From WHSV01 sp050694055 (GTDB lineage: Bacteria > Actinomycetota > CADDZG01 > WHSQ01), in assembly GCA_050694055.1 (NCBI GenBank), contig JBOGWX010000056.1:1-51026 (forward strand): a stretch of DNA of 51,026 nucleotides, read 5' to 3'. Positions 33,063 through 40,627 of this stretch are shown here, piece by piece (positions within the stretch are counted from its first letter, which is position 1; every line of letters starts with the position of its first letter). The position numbers and the translations under genes are program-made. The notes under the pieces were generated by a model. It was not told the origin of the DNA, ran no database searches, and saw nothing but the letters and a program-made list of their open reading frames with translations.

Positions 33063-34049
33063 TTAGCGGCTGGCGGTTTGAGGGAGTCGTTCGGGTGGCA
33101 GCTCTGAGATCTCCGGCGCCGACTTGGACTCGCGGCGCACGATGTAGGCCACCGAGCCGACGATGATCGTCGCTCCCACGGCGATCGCCGGGGTCACAGG
33201 CTCGGCAAGCAGGGCCCATCCCAGGAAGATGGCCACGACCGGGTTCACGTAGGCGTAGGTGGCAACCTTCGAGATGGGTGCGTGCTGCAGCAGCCAGGTG
33301 TAGGCGGTAAACGCCAGCAGCGACCCGGCAAAGATCAGGTACACCAGACCGACGATCGAGGACGAGGACATGGCGTCGAAGTCGACCCTCGCCCCCTCCC
33401 CTGCGAGCAGGCCGACGACCAGCATGATCAGTCCACCGCACACCATCTGGATCGTCGTCGAGGTGAAGGGATCCTGCGGTAGTGGCAACCGCTTGGAGAA
33501 AAACGAGCCGGCCGCCCAGAAAGAGGAAGCCAGGACCACCGTGAGGACCCCGGCGGTCGAAGCCGCGCCGCCGCTCGATCCCGGCAGAACCAGGATGCCG
33601 ACGCCGACGAAACCGACCACGACACCGATGAGCGTGTCGCGCGGTGCCCGGTCCCTGAAGAGCGCGCGCAGCACGACCACCCACAGAGGCACCGCCGCCA
33701 CGACCAGCGCGGCGAGTCCGGAGGGAATCGACTGCTCGGCAACCATGACGAGTCCGTTGCCGCCCACCAGCAGGGCCGCGCCGACCAGGGAGCAGGCGAC
33801 TACCTCCTTGACCGAGACGGCCACGCCCCGGGGGCCGCGCCGGATCATCAGCACCACCTGCATGATGAGTCCGGCCGCGAGGAAGCGGACCCCGCCGGCG
33901 AGCAGCGGGGGCATGGTCTCGACGACGTAGCGGATCGCCAGGTAGGTGGAGCCCCAGACCAGGTAGACGACCCAGAGGGCGGTCCACACCAGCCACGAGG
34001 CCGCCATCCTGTCGGGGCGCGCGCTCTTGACGTTCATAGGCGCATACAA
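33063..34049 (-). CDS. EamA/DMT family transporter
   Basis: The 328-residue protein has ten hydrophobic segments in two EamA halves: WVVYLVWGSTYLAIRYVVE opens the first and GVLTVVLASSFWAAGSFFSK the second. AEPVTPAIAVGATIIVGSVA is the usual last helix pair. The family exports amino acids, purines or other metabolites; specificity cannot be read. Start choice is uncertain (ATG at 34049 or 34037; neither has a clear ribosome binding site). It converges on the HAD gene. Confidence 0.88.
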   Translation of the reverse strand: MYAPMNVKSARPDRMAASWLVWTALWVVYLVWGSTYLAIRYVVETMPPLLAGGVRFLAAGLIMQVVLMIRRGPRGVAVSVKEVVACSLVGAALLVGGNGLVMVAEQSIPSGLAALVVAAVPLWVVVLRALFRDRAPRDTLIGVVVGFVGVGILVLPGSSGGAASTAGVLTVVLASSFWAAGSFFSKRLPLPQDPFTSTTIQMVCGGLIMLVVGLLAGEGARVDFDAMSSSSIVGLVYLIFAGSLLAFTAYTWLLQHAPISKVATYAYVNPVVAIFLGWALLAEPVTPAIAVGATIIVGSVAYIVRRESKSAPEISELPPERLPQTASR

Positions 34050-34160
34050 CCGTGTGGTAGATGGATTCCATCCCCGAATTCAGAAAGTTCGAAGAAATCA
34101 AGGTACGACCGTCTAGAACCCCAGACGAAAGCCATCCCAACTGAGGAATCGAAGGTAGAG

Positions 34161-34730
34161 CTAGGCATCCAGGGCGCCCTCGAGCTCCAGCAAAAAGACC
34201 TTTCGCTCAGGACCCCCTCCGTAGTTGCCCACCCCGCCGCTCGACGGGAGGACCCGGTGACAGGGCACGATTATGGGCACGGGGTTGGTTGCGCAGGCCG
34301 TCCCCACGGCGCGGGCGGCCCGCGGCGCGCCCGCTCGCCGGGCCAGCTCCCCGTAGGTGACTACGTGCCCTCGCCCCACCCTTTTGAGGTGCTCTAGCAC
34401 CGTCCGTCGAAAGCTCGAGTGCGTGAGCGAGAGGTCCACCGGGAAGGCGAGTTCGACTGGATCGCCCTCCAGGTAAGCCGCCAAGGCCCGGCGCACCGAC
34501 TCGGTCTCGGTCCGCGAACGCACCACCCGGCTGCCGATCTTCCAAGCGAGCTCCTCGAGGACCGGTGCCGCGTCCTCTTGCTGAAAGGCTACGCGGCAGA
34601 CTCCCTGGTTCGTGGTTGCGACCAGTAGCCGGCCGATCGGCGTCGCCACGAACTCGTAGGTCACGTCGGTCAAGCCCTCTGCGACCGCCGCCGAGGCCAG
34701 GCTGTCGAGCCACTCGGTGCTGGGAGTCAT
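34161..34730 (-). CDS. ogt: O6-alkylguanine-DNA methyltransferase
   Basis: Starting at the ATG at 34730 (AGAGG upstream) this gives 189 residues. The catalytic motif IIVPCHRV and the DNA-recognition helix VVTYGELARRAGAPRAARAVG are intact, so the protein should repair O6-methylguanine suicidally. About 40 N-terminal residues (LDSLASAAVAEGLTDVTYEF) precede the usual N-domain. Its ATG overlaps the stop of an ECF sigma factor (ATGA), an unusual pairing that suggests the sigma factor and repair protein are made together, perhaps in an alkylation response. Confidence 0.92.
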   Translation of the reverse strand: MTPSTEWLDSLASAAVAEGLTDVTYEFVATPIGRLLVATTNQGVCRVAFQQEDAAPVLEELAWKIGSRVVRSRTETESVRRALAAYLEGDPVELAFPVDLSLTHSSFRRTVLEHLKRVGRGHVVTYGELARRAGAPRAARAVGTACATNPVPIIVPCHRVLPSSGGVGNYGGGPERKVFLLELEGALDA

Positions 34731-35191
34731 ATGAGCCTCTTTCTCAAAGATCCGATTGCGGTTGATATCCGCCGGCGTGCAGCCTGGGACGAGCACCCCA
34801 GCCGGCGAGCGATGTCCTCATAGTCAAGGTCGTGAACGAAGCGCAGACGCAGGGCGTCTCGGTTCGCCTCGCTCAACGTCTCGATGATCGCTTCGAAGGT
34901 CCCGTCGTCGTAGGAGGGCTCGAAGCTCGCTCCCTCGGGATCGGCGACGGGGACCTCGCGCCGCGTGCCCGAGTGATCGAAGGCCGTGGTCGTCGTGATG
35001 CGGAACAACCACGCCCTGAGATGGTCGCCGTGCTCCAAGCGCGGATAGGAGCGAAGCCCGCGCAGGAAGGCTTCCTGCACGACGTCCTCGGCCTCGTCGC
35101 CGACGAGACGCCGGGCATAGCGCAGCAGTTCGTCGGCGTGGTTCTCAACGAGCAGCCAAAACGGCGGCAAGTGGGTGTCCATCGGCATCAC
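34727..35191 (-). CDS. ECF RNA polymerase sigma factor
   Basis: The 154-residue protein has region 2 (FWLLVENHADELLRYARRLV, AEDVVQEAFLRGLRSY, HLRAWLFRITTTTAFDH) and region 4 (SEANRDALRLRFVHDLDYED, then IARRLGCSSQAARRRISTAI), the two domains of group 4 sigma factors. No anti-sigma factor gene is adjacent; instead the methyltransferase gene overlaps downstream. The sigma factor probably regulates its own operon, but no promoter motif was recognised. Confidence 0.88.
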   Translation of the reverse strand: MMPMDTHLPPFWLLVENHADELLRYARRLVGDEAEDVVQEAFLRGLRSYPRLEHGDHLRAWLFRITTTTAFDHSGTRREVPVADPEGASFEPSYDDGTFEAIIETLSEANRDALRLRFVHDLDYEDIARRLGCSSQAARRRISTAIGSLRKRLI

Positions 35192-35279
35192 GTCTGGTCT
35201 AACCGATGAGCACCCACATTTGTGAGCACCGGTCTCGACAGGGCGGCACGAGCGACGACCTGCACGCCGAGCGGGGGAC

Positions 35280-36347
35280 TCAGAAAATCAGATGCAGATC
35301 GCCGAACTCGTGCCACAAATAGCGGCGCTCGAGCGCCGCCGCGTAGGCCTCTCGCAGTACCCGGGGTCCCGCAATCGCTTCGATCATCCAGAGGTGGGAG
35401 GACCGTGGCTCGTGCAGGCCGGTCAGGAGTCCGTCCACTGCACGCACTCCACCGAGCGGGGAGACCACGACTCTCGTCCAGCCCTCGCCCGGATGGACGG
35501 TCCCTCCCGGGCCGGCAACCGTCTCGAGTGCGCGCACGACCGTGGTTCCGACGGCGATGACTCGGCCCCCGGCGCGTCTTGCGGCATTGATGCGCTCGGC
35601 CGTCCCGGAGGGCACCCGGTAGAACTCCTCGAAGGGGGGCTCATCCGATTCCGGCGACGACACACCGGCGTGGAGCAACAGCGGGGCGACCTCGACCCCG
35701 CGGGCGACGAGCTGGGTGATCAGCTCGGGAGTGAGGGCCCGCCCCGCGCTGGGCATCTCCGCGCTTCCCGGCTCGGTGGCAAACACGGTCTGGTAGCGCT
35801 CGAGTTGATGAGCGCGCGGCCCGTACCTGATCGGCTCCCCGTGCTCACGCAGGTAGGGCTGAAGCTCCTTCGGTAAAAGCAACTCGGCCACCCACAGACG
35901 CCGCGAAACGAACCGTCCTCGGTCGGTCGCGTAGGGTGCCAGCAAGCGCGCGCTGCCACCCTCGGGGAGAAGCACCTCGCGCAGCGCGTCGTCGAAGAAG
36001 GGACGAGGTCCGTGGGCCGTCGGCTTCCGAAGCTCGACCACCCATAGATCCGCGGGAAGATGCGTCGAGAGATGAAGGCGCAGCGGGGCTCCCTTGGGAC
36101 CGGTCGCAGGCAGCGCCGCCGGGAGTGTTGCGGAGGTGTTGATCACCACCATGTCCCCCGGTTCGAGGAGACCCGGAAGGTCCGTGAAGCGCAGGTGCCG
36201 GACTTCACCCCCGGACAACGAGGACACGAGCAGCCGGACCTCATCACGCCGCAGCCCCCTGTCCTCCGGAGGATCGAATGCGATCAGCGCGTCGGGAAGG
36301 TCGAACTCCAGGTCATTCTGCGAGACCGAATCGACGCGCGTCGCCAT
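35280..36347 (-). CDS. queA: QueA-like S-adenosylmethionine:tRNA ribosyltransferase-isomerase
   Basis: I start at the ATG at 36347 (the frame is open to 36494 without conservation), giving 355 residues. The QueA pattern is clear: DFDLPDALIAFDPPEDR-like opening, MVVINTSATLPAAL, LERYQTVFATEPGS, RVIAVGTTVVRALETVA, and SSHLWMIEAIAGPRVLREAY. Canonical QueA has HVG-x-GTF in the centre; here it reads LLHAGVSSPESDEPP, so this is a divergent branch. QueA adds epoxycyclopentane from SAM to queuosine precursor in tRNA. No other queuosine gene is in the window. The SDR gene ends 16 bases upstream. Confidence 0.82.
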   Translation of the reverse strand: MATRVDSVSQNDLEFDLPDALIAFDPPEDRGLRRDEVRLLVSSLSGGEVRHLRFTDLPGLLEPGDMVVINTSATLPAALPATGPKGAPLRLHLSTHLPADLWVVELRKPTAHGPRPFFDDALREVLLPEGGSARLLAPYATDRGRFVSRRLWVAELLLPKELQPYLREHGEPIRYGPRAHQLERYQTVFATEPGSAEMPSAGRALTPELITQLVARGVEVAPLLLHAGVSSPESDEPPFEEFYRVPSGTAERINAARRAGGRVIAVGTTVVRALETVAGPGGTVHPGEGWTRVVVSPLGGVRAVDGLLTGLHEPRSSHLWMIEAIAGPRVLREAYAAALERRYLWHEFGDLHLIF

Positions 36348-36363
36348 CAGCGACCCCGGGGGG

Positions 36364-37068
36364 TCAAGACCCGACACCCTGTGCGCTCGGCACCTCGGAG
36401 GCGCGATATCTCCCGCTCGGAAGCTCGCCCTCGAGCAGCGCCAGCAAGGCCGGGACACTCTCGGATGGGAGCGGGCGATCGGAGATGTCCTCACCGGGGA
36501 AAGCCTCCTGCTGCATCTGGGTGCGCATGTCTCCGGGATCGACCCAGTAGACCTGCAACTCCGGGTGCTCGGCGGCGAAGATGCCGGTCAACTGCTCGAG
36601 CGCGGCCTTTGACGACCCATAGCCTCCCCACCCCTCGTAGCTCTCGACGCCGGCGTCAGAGGTGACGTTGAGGATCACCGCGCCCGGCGCGAGATGCCGA
36701 ACCGTAAGTTGCATCAGACGCAGCGGCGCGAAGACGTTGGCCTCGTAGACCTCCCGGAGAGTCGCGAGCGGGTAATCGGCCAGTGGGGGTTGAGGGCTGG
36801 GTCCCAAGAGGCTCGCGTTGTTCACGACGGCGGCTAGGGGGCCGAGGCCTGCGGCCGACTCGACGAGTCGGGCCAGATGCGCCGGGTCCCTCACGTCACC
36901 AGCAACCGCAACCACCGGGGTCGACGACGCGAGCTCCGAGCGCGCGGCTTCCAGGGCCTCGGGGTGGCGGGCGTCGATGGCCAGGGCCCAGCCACGATGG
37001 GCGAGGGCGCGCGCGAGCTCGAGCCCCAAACCCCGAGATGCTCCCGTAACGATCGCGGTCCTGCTCAT
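36364..37068 (-). CDS. short-chain dehydrogenase/reductase
   Basis: Starting at the ATG at 37068 with GGGAGG four bases upstream gives 234 residues. Classical SDR signatures are present: TGASRGLGLELA (cofactor glycine motif), VVNNASLLGP (NNAG-type), the active-site GYGSSKAALEQ with Tyr and Lys, and DPGDMRTQM (PG motif). An upstream Ser lies in VTSDAGVESY. The DARHPEA segment after the second strand suggests NAD(H) or NADP(H) cannot be assigned surely. It is divergent from the SufR-like gene and precedes queA. Confidence 0.9.
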   Translation of the reverse strand: MSRTAIVTGASRGLGLELARALAHRGWALAIDARHPEALEAARSELASSTPVVAVAGDVRDPAHLARLVESAAGLGPLAAVVNNASLLGPSPQPPLADYPLATLREVYEANVFAPLRLMQLTVRHLAPGAVILNVTSDAGVESYEGWGGYGSSKAALEQLTGIFAAEHPELQVYWVDPGDMRTQMQQEAFPGEDISDRPLPSESVPALLALLEGELPSGRYRASEVPSAQGVGS

Positions 37069-37145
37069 CCGGCCTCCCAGGTCGTGTGCTCGACGGACAG
37101 ACCCTAACTCTCTATCCACAGAAAACCAAGTAGGTTCTGTTTTTA

Positions 37146-37175
37146 TTGCCAAAAGCCCAACTGGGCGGCTATCAT
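37146..37175 (+). promoter_or_regulatory. candidate leaderless promoter with embedded operator for SufR-like gene
   Basis: TTGCCA (37146-37151) and TATCAT (37170-37175) are spaced by 18 bases and end six bases before the ATG at 37182, predicting transcription from the A of ATG. The spacer contains the palindrome GCCCAACTGGGC (37155-37166), well placed for repression. A second imperfect inverted repeat (AAACC-N5-GGTT) lies at about 37123-37136. Confidence 0.45.
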
Positions 37176-37181
37176 GGCGCT

Positions 37182-37856
37182 ATGTCGCCGGCCGGTCATC
37201 CCGCACTGACGGCCCTACCCGTCACCAAGCGAGCGCTTCTGAACACACTCAAGAAGCGGGGAGAGCTCTCGGCGGACGACCTCGCCGCCACCCTGGCGAT
37301 GACCGTGTCCGGCGTCCGACAACAGCTCTCGGGTCTTCAGCGAGACGGACTCGTGACCTTCGACGAGCTCCGTTCGGGGCCGGGGCGTCCTCGCTACGTT
37401 TACCGGCTGACCTCGGCGGCCGACGGCCTCTACCCGCGCGCCTACGCCGAGATCACCAACGAGTTGCTCGAGTACGTCGAGGACGCCGACCCCGAATTGC
37501 TCGAGGCCATCTTCGACAAGCGTCGCCGGCGCCGTATCGAGCGGGCTCGCACGCGTCTGGCTAACAAGCCCTTCCCTCAGAGGGTCGGCGAACTAGCCAG
37601 GATCCTCGACGAAGACGGTTACCTCGCCGATTGCTCGCAGATCGACGACCACACCTGGCTCGTGACCGAGCACAACTGCGCGATCTTCGGGGTGGCCATG
37701 CGCTACGGACAGGCCTGCAGCAGCGAGATCGAGTTCATCCGTGCGGTCATGTCCGATGCAACCGTTGAGCGGGTCTCGCACATGGTCGCCGGGGAGCACC
37801 ACTGCAGCTACCGCCTCTCGCTTCAACCGGCGGCGGCCCCGCCCGTCCGTCCGTAA
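37182..37856 (+). CDS. SufR-like Fe-S-sensing transcriptional regulator
   Basis: The 224-residue protein has an N-terminal winged helix (ALLNTLKKRGELSADDLAAT; MTVSGVRQQLSGLQRDGLV; wing GPGRPRYVYRLT). The C-terminal domain has three cysteines in CAIFGVAMRYGQAC...HHCSYRL with spacing like that of SufR (C-x12-C, then a third Cys near the end), where they hold an iron-sulphur cluster. SufR represses the suf operon; no suf genes are in the window, so the target here may be itself or the divergent SDR gene. The ATG at 37182 fits the leaderless promoter listed separately. The next gene follows after nine bases. Confidence 0.8.
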   Translation: MSPAGHPALTALPVTKRALLNTLKKRGELSADDLAATLAMTVSGVRQQLSGLQRDGLVTFDELRSGPGRPRYVYRLTSAADGLYPRAYAEITNELLEYVEDADPELLEAIFDKRRRRRIERARTRLANKPFPQRVGELARILDEDGYLADCSQIDDHTWLVTEHNCAIFGVAMRYGQACSSEIEFIRAVMSDATVERVSHMVAGEHHCSYRLSLQPAAAPPVRP

Positions 37857-37865
37857 GATTGCCCC

Positions 37866-38519
37866 ATGGTGAGGCGCGCGCACGGCGCTTATTCGGACGC
37901 GGTGAAGTGGACCAAGCTCGGTCGTCCCCGACGGCTTCGGCGCACGGACTTCGCCGGCCGCTGCTTCCAGAACAGCTTCATCGCCGGTGTCATCCTGCTC
38001 GGCATCATCGGCTTGCTGTCGCCGACCACCTACGGTCAGACGCGCGGGTTCTCCGCGCGCGGTCAGATCGGGGGGCTCGGTCTGGGGTGGCCGGCCCTGG
38101 TCCTGGCGGGGCTCGTGGCCCTCGGTCTTCTCTACGCGTTCGTTCACCTCAGGGGCATCCGGTGGGCCGTCGTTCGAGTGATCGACCCCTGGAGGAGGCC
38201 GCTGGACGAGAGCCCCAACTACGAGGGTGCGGTGGGTGCGCTGGAAGCCAGCCCCGACGCGCTTCGGACACGCTACGCGTGGCGGTTCGTCTATCGACCG
38301 ATGGTGCTCGCGGTTCTGGCCACGTTCTTCGCGTTCAGCGCGGCGTACTTTCTCGTAGACGCCACCCTGGCCCAGTTCCAGGTGGGCTGGCAGCAACCGG
38401 TGCTGGCGGTGGTCAATGCCGTGATCAGCGTGCTCCTGTGGCGAAGCGCGGCTCTCGGATTGTCGACCTACCGGCTCGCGGCGAGCGTCCACAAGACCGT
38501 CTCGACCGGCTACCTCTGA
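37866..38519 (+). CDS. four-helix membrane protein of unknown function
   Basis: The 217-residue protein starts with a basic cytoplasmic segment, then has hydrophobic helices near residues 37-52 (FIAGVILLGIIGLLS), 75-95, 145-165 (MVLAVLATFFAFSAAYFLV) and 180-195. A soluble loop (RVIDPWRRPLDESPNYEGAV) lies between the second and third helices. No family was recognised. It starts nine bases after the SufR-like gene and is probably cotranscribed; its stop overlaps the convergent DgcN-like gene by ten bases. Confidence 0.7.
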   Translation: MVRRAHGAYSDAVKWTKLGRPRRLRRTDFAGRCFQNSFIAGVILLGIIGLLSPTTYGQTRGFSARGQIGGLGLGWPALVLAGLVALGLLYAFVHLRGIRWAVVRVIDPWRRPLDESPNYEGAVGALEASPDALRTRYAWRFVYRPMVLAVLATFFAFSAAYFLVDATLAQFQVGWQQPVLAVVNAVISVLLWRSAALGLSTYRLAASVHKTVSTGYL

Positions 38520-39553
38520 TCGAGGACCCGGCGGACGGCGTCCCATAGCTTCGGAGCGTCGCCGCGGATCACGTCTCCGGCCGGCAGCCCCGTCTCCTGC
38601 TCGACGCGCGTCAGCTCACGGCGCGCCTCCTCGTCGCCGAGACCGCGCGTGTTCACGGCCACGCACGCGACGGGGGCGCTCCGAACCGTCTTCGCCATCA
38701 ACTCGTAAGTGCCCACCATGTCGTTCAGCGACGGCAAGCGGGTGAACGGCGGCTCCTCTATGGCCGTCCGGCCCGCCTGGTGACATAACACCAGGACCTC
38801 GGGGGCCGAGCCATGCAGGAGACCCAGGGTCACCCCAGAGTAAGCCGGATGCCACAGGCTCCCCTGTCCCTCGACCATCAAGACCTCGGACTCGGTACGC
38901 GCGTCACAAATGAGTTGCTCGGCCGCACCTGCGGTGAAGTCGGAGATCACTCTGTCCACGGCTATGCCGCGCCCGGCGATGAGAATGCCGGTCTGGCCGG
39001 TCGCGACGAACTCCGCTCTGACCCCCGAGGTCTGCGCCGCCTTGGTCAGCTCGAGGGACACGGTCATTTTGCCTACCGCGCAGTCGCTTCCGACGGTCAA
39101 GACGATCCGCTGAGGAACCTCGAGGCTCCTGCCGGAGAACAACGGAATGTCACTCGGCGGCACCCGCACGTCCCACAGCCGCACCCCATGTTTCTCCGCG
39201 AGCGCCACCAGGTCCTCGTCATCGGACAACAGCGTATGAAGCCCGTTGGCGATCTCGAGCCCCGCCGCGATGGACTCCGCGATCCACACGCGCCAGTGCT
39301 CGGGCATCCATCCGCCGGGAGTGGCGACGCCGAGTAAGAGGGAGGTGGGGTCGTGCCGCAGACCTTCGGACACCGATCCCACGACCGGCGCGCGGCGGCC
39401 GAGCTCGGGAAGCACCTCGATCAGATCGCTCCCGGCGTGGGCGGGATCGACAACCGCCGCGATGCGGTCGGGAGCGAAGTGGATCACGCCGTGAGCGGTC
39501 TTGGCGTTGCGCTCGGTCAGATACCCGTCGGTGAGAACCAGCCACGATCTCAC
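38510..39553 (-). CDS. DUF1611 protein, DgcN-like (D-glutamate N-acetyltransferase family)
   Basis: The 347-residue protein has a DUF1611 N-terminal domain (SWLVLTDGYLTERNAKTAHG, VIHFAPDRIAAVVDPAHAGS) and a P-loop-like C-terminal domain (VLTVGSDCAVGKMTVSLEL; LMVEGQGSLWHPAYSGVT; VAVNTRGLGDEEARRE). DUF1611 includes DgcN, reported to acetylate D-glutamate before racemisation by DgcA. The next gene is a DgcA-type enolase-superfamily epimerase, overlapping by four bases (ATGA), exactly that operon pairing. The assigned activity is by family and context, not shown. Confidence 0.8.
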   Translation of the reverse strand: MRSWLVLTDGYLTERNAKTAHGVIHFAPDRIAAVVDPAHAGSDLIEVLPELGRRAPVVGSVSEGLRHDPTSLLLGVATPGGWMPEHWRVWIAESIAAGLEIANGLHTLLSDDEDLVALAEKHGVRLWDVRVPPSDIPLFSGRSLEVPQRIVLTVGSDCAVGKMTVSLELTKAAQTSGVRAEFVATGQTGILIAGRGIAVDRVISDFTAGAAEQLICDARTESEVLMVEGQGSLWHPAYSGVTLGLLHGSAPEVLVLCHQAGRTAIEEPPFTRLPSLNDMVGTYELMAKTVRSAPVACVAVNTRGLGDEEARRELTRVEQETGLPAGDVIRGDAPKLWDAVRRVLDQR

Positions 39554-40617
39554 GACGTCGCTCCCCGCCGCCGCACCTCGTGGTTCCCGGCACCTCCGAC
39601 GCCGAGGCCGGGTCCCGGCGGAAGCGTCATCCTGCCCCGGTCGTAGGTCACGCCCGGGTGTGGGTCCGTCGCCAGCAGCAGCGGTCCGTCGATGTCCGCG
39701 TGATCCACGAGTGATGCGAGCGGGGCCTCGGCCGTGGCCGACACTCCCGACGTGAGATCGCAGCCGAGCATGACCTTCAGATCCACGGCGCGCGCAGTCG
39801 AGACCGCTCGCACCGCCTCTCGAATGCCCCCGGTCTTACGGAGCTTCAAGTTCACGCCGTCGACCACTCCGGCGAGCACGGCGACGTCGGCCGCCGTGGC
39901 CACGTCCTCGTCCGCGAAGATCGGAATCGACGTCGCGTTGGTCACGCGCCTCAGTTCGTCGAGCCGTCCGCGCGGGATCGGCTGCTCGCACAGCTCGATG
40001 TCGAAGCGTTCGAGTTGAGCCAGGCGCGCGAGGGCCTCATCGGCGTCCCATCCCTCGTTCGCATCGATGCGAAGCGTGCCCGGGTAGACCGACCGGATGG
40101 CCGCCACGGCCTCGACGTCACCGTCGAAACCGACCTTCAGCTTGAGGATTGGGTGATCCGCCAGGCGGCGAGCGCGGCCGACCATGGCGTCGATTTCGGC
40201 GATGGGAACGGTCAACGAGGTTGGCGGAAGAGCCCGGCCGGCAAGGCCCAAGAGCTCGGCCACCGAGATCCCCGCAAGCTTGGCGGCGAGGTCGTGCCTG
40301 GCGATATCGAGCGCGCAGCGGGCCGCGTTGGGGGCCGGGAGCTCGAGGATGCCTTCGAGATCGAAGGGGTCGCCCAGCCACTCGGAGTCGAGGCGTTGCA
40401 GCTGCTGCAGGGTCGCCTCGGGCGAGTCGCCCGCGCGCCCATCGGGCGCCACCTCACCGATTCCCTCGATGTCACCGAACCGCAGTCGGACGAAGACGTT
40501 GGCGGCGACGTCCCAGGAGATCGTGGCGATCGTGAATCTCTCGGCCAGTTCGAGGTCCCGCTGGTAGGCCTCGAACGACCATTTCTTTATCGCACCTTTA
40601 CCGGTAGACACGTTCAT
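39550..40617 (-). CDS. enolase-superfamily epimerase, DgcA/dipeptide epimerase-like
   Basis: The 355-residue protein is of the muconate lactonising subgroup: ILKLKVGFDGD (catalytic K-x-K), RIDANEGWD, CEQPIPRG and FADEDV supply metal-binding Asp/Glu residues, and NLKLRKTGGI holds the second base lysine. Family members are L-Ala-D/L-Glu epimerases or N-acetyl-amino-acid racemases such as DgcA. Coupling to the DUF1611 gene favours the D-glutamate route. The annotated ATG at 40617 lies only nine bases from the divergent htpX start; GTG at 40611 is an alternative leaderless start. Confidence 0.85.
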   Translation of the reverse strand: MNVSTGKGAIKKWSFEAYQRDLELAERFTIATISWDVAANVFVRLRFGDIEGIGEVAPDGRAGDSPEATLQQLQRLDSEWLGDPFDLEGILELPAPNAARCALDIARHDLAAKLAGISVAELLGLAGRALPPTSLTVPIAEIDAMVGRARRLADHPILKLKVGFDGDVEAVAAIRSVYPGTLRIDANEGWDADEALARLAQLERFDIELCEQPIPRGRLDELRRVTNATSIPIFADEDVATAADVAVLAGVVDGVNLKLRKTGGIREAVRAVSTARAVDLKVMLGCDLTSGVSATAEAPLASLVDHADIDGPLLLATDPHPGVTYDRGRMTLPPGPGLGVGGAGNHEVRRRGATS

Positions 40618-40627
40618 AATGGAAGCA
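40609..40627. promoter_or_regulatory. possible shared bidirectional -10 element
   Basis: CATAAT (40615-40620) reads six bases before the htpX ATG on the plus strand, and CATTAT (complement of 40616-40621) reads four bases before a GTG of the epimerase on the minus strand. Near-symmetric -10 boxes can fire in both directions. No good -35 was seen on either side. Confidence 0.3.
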
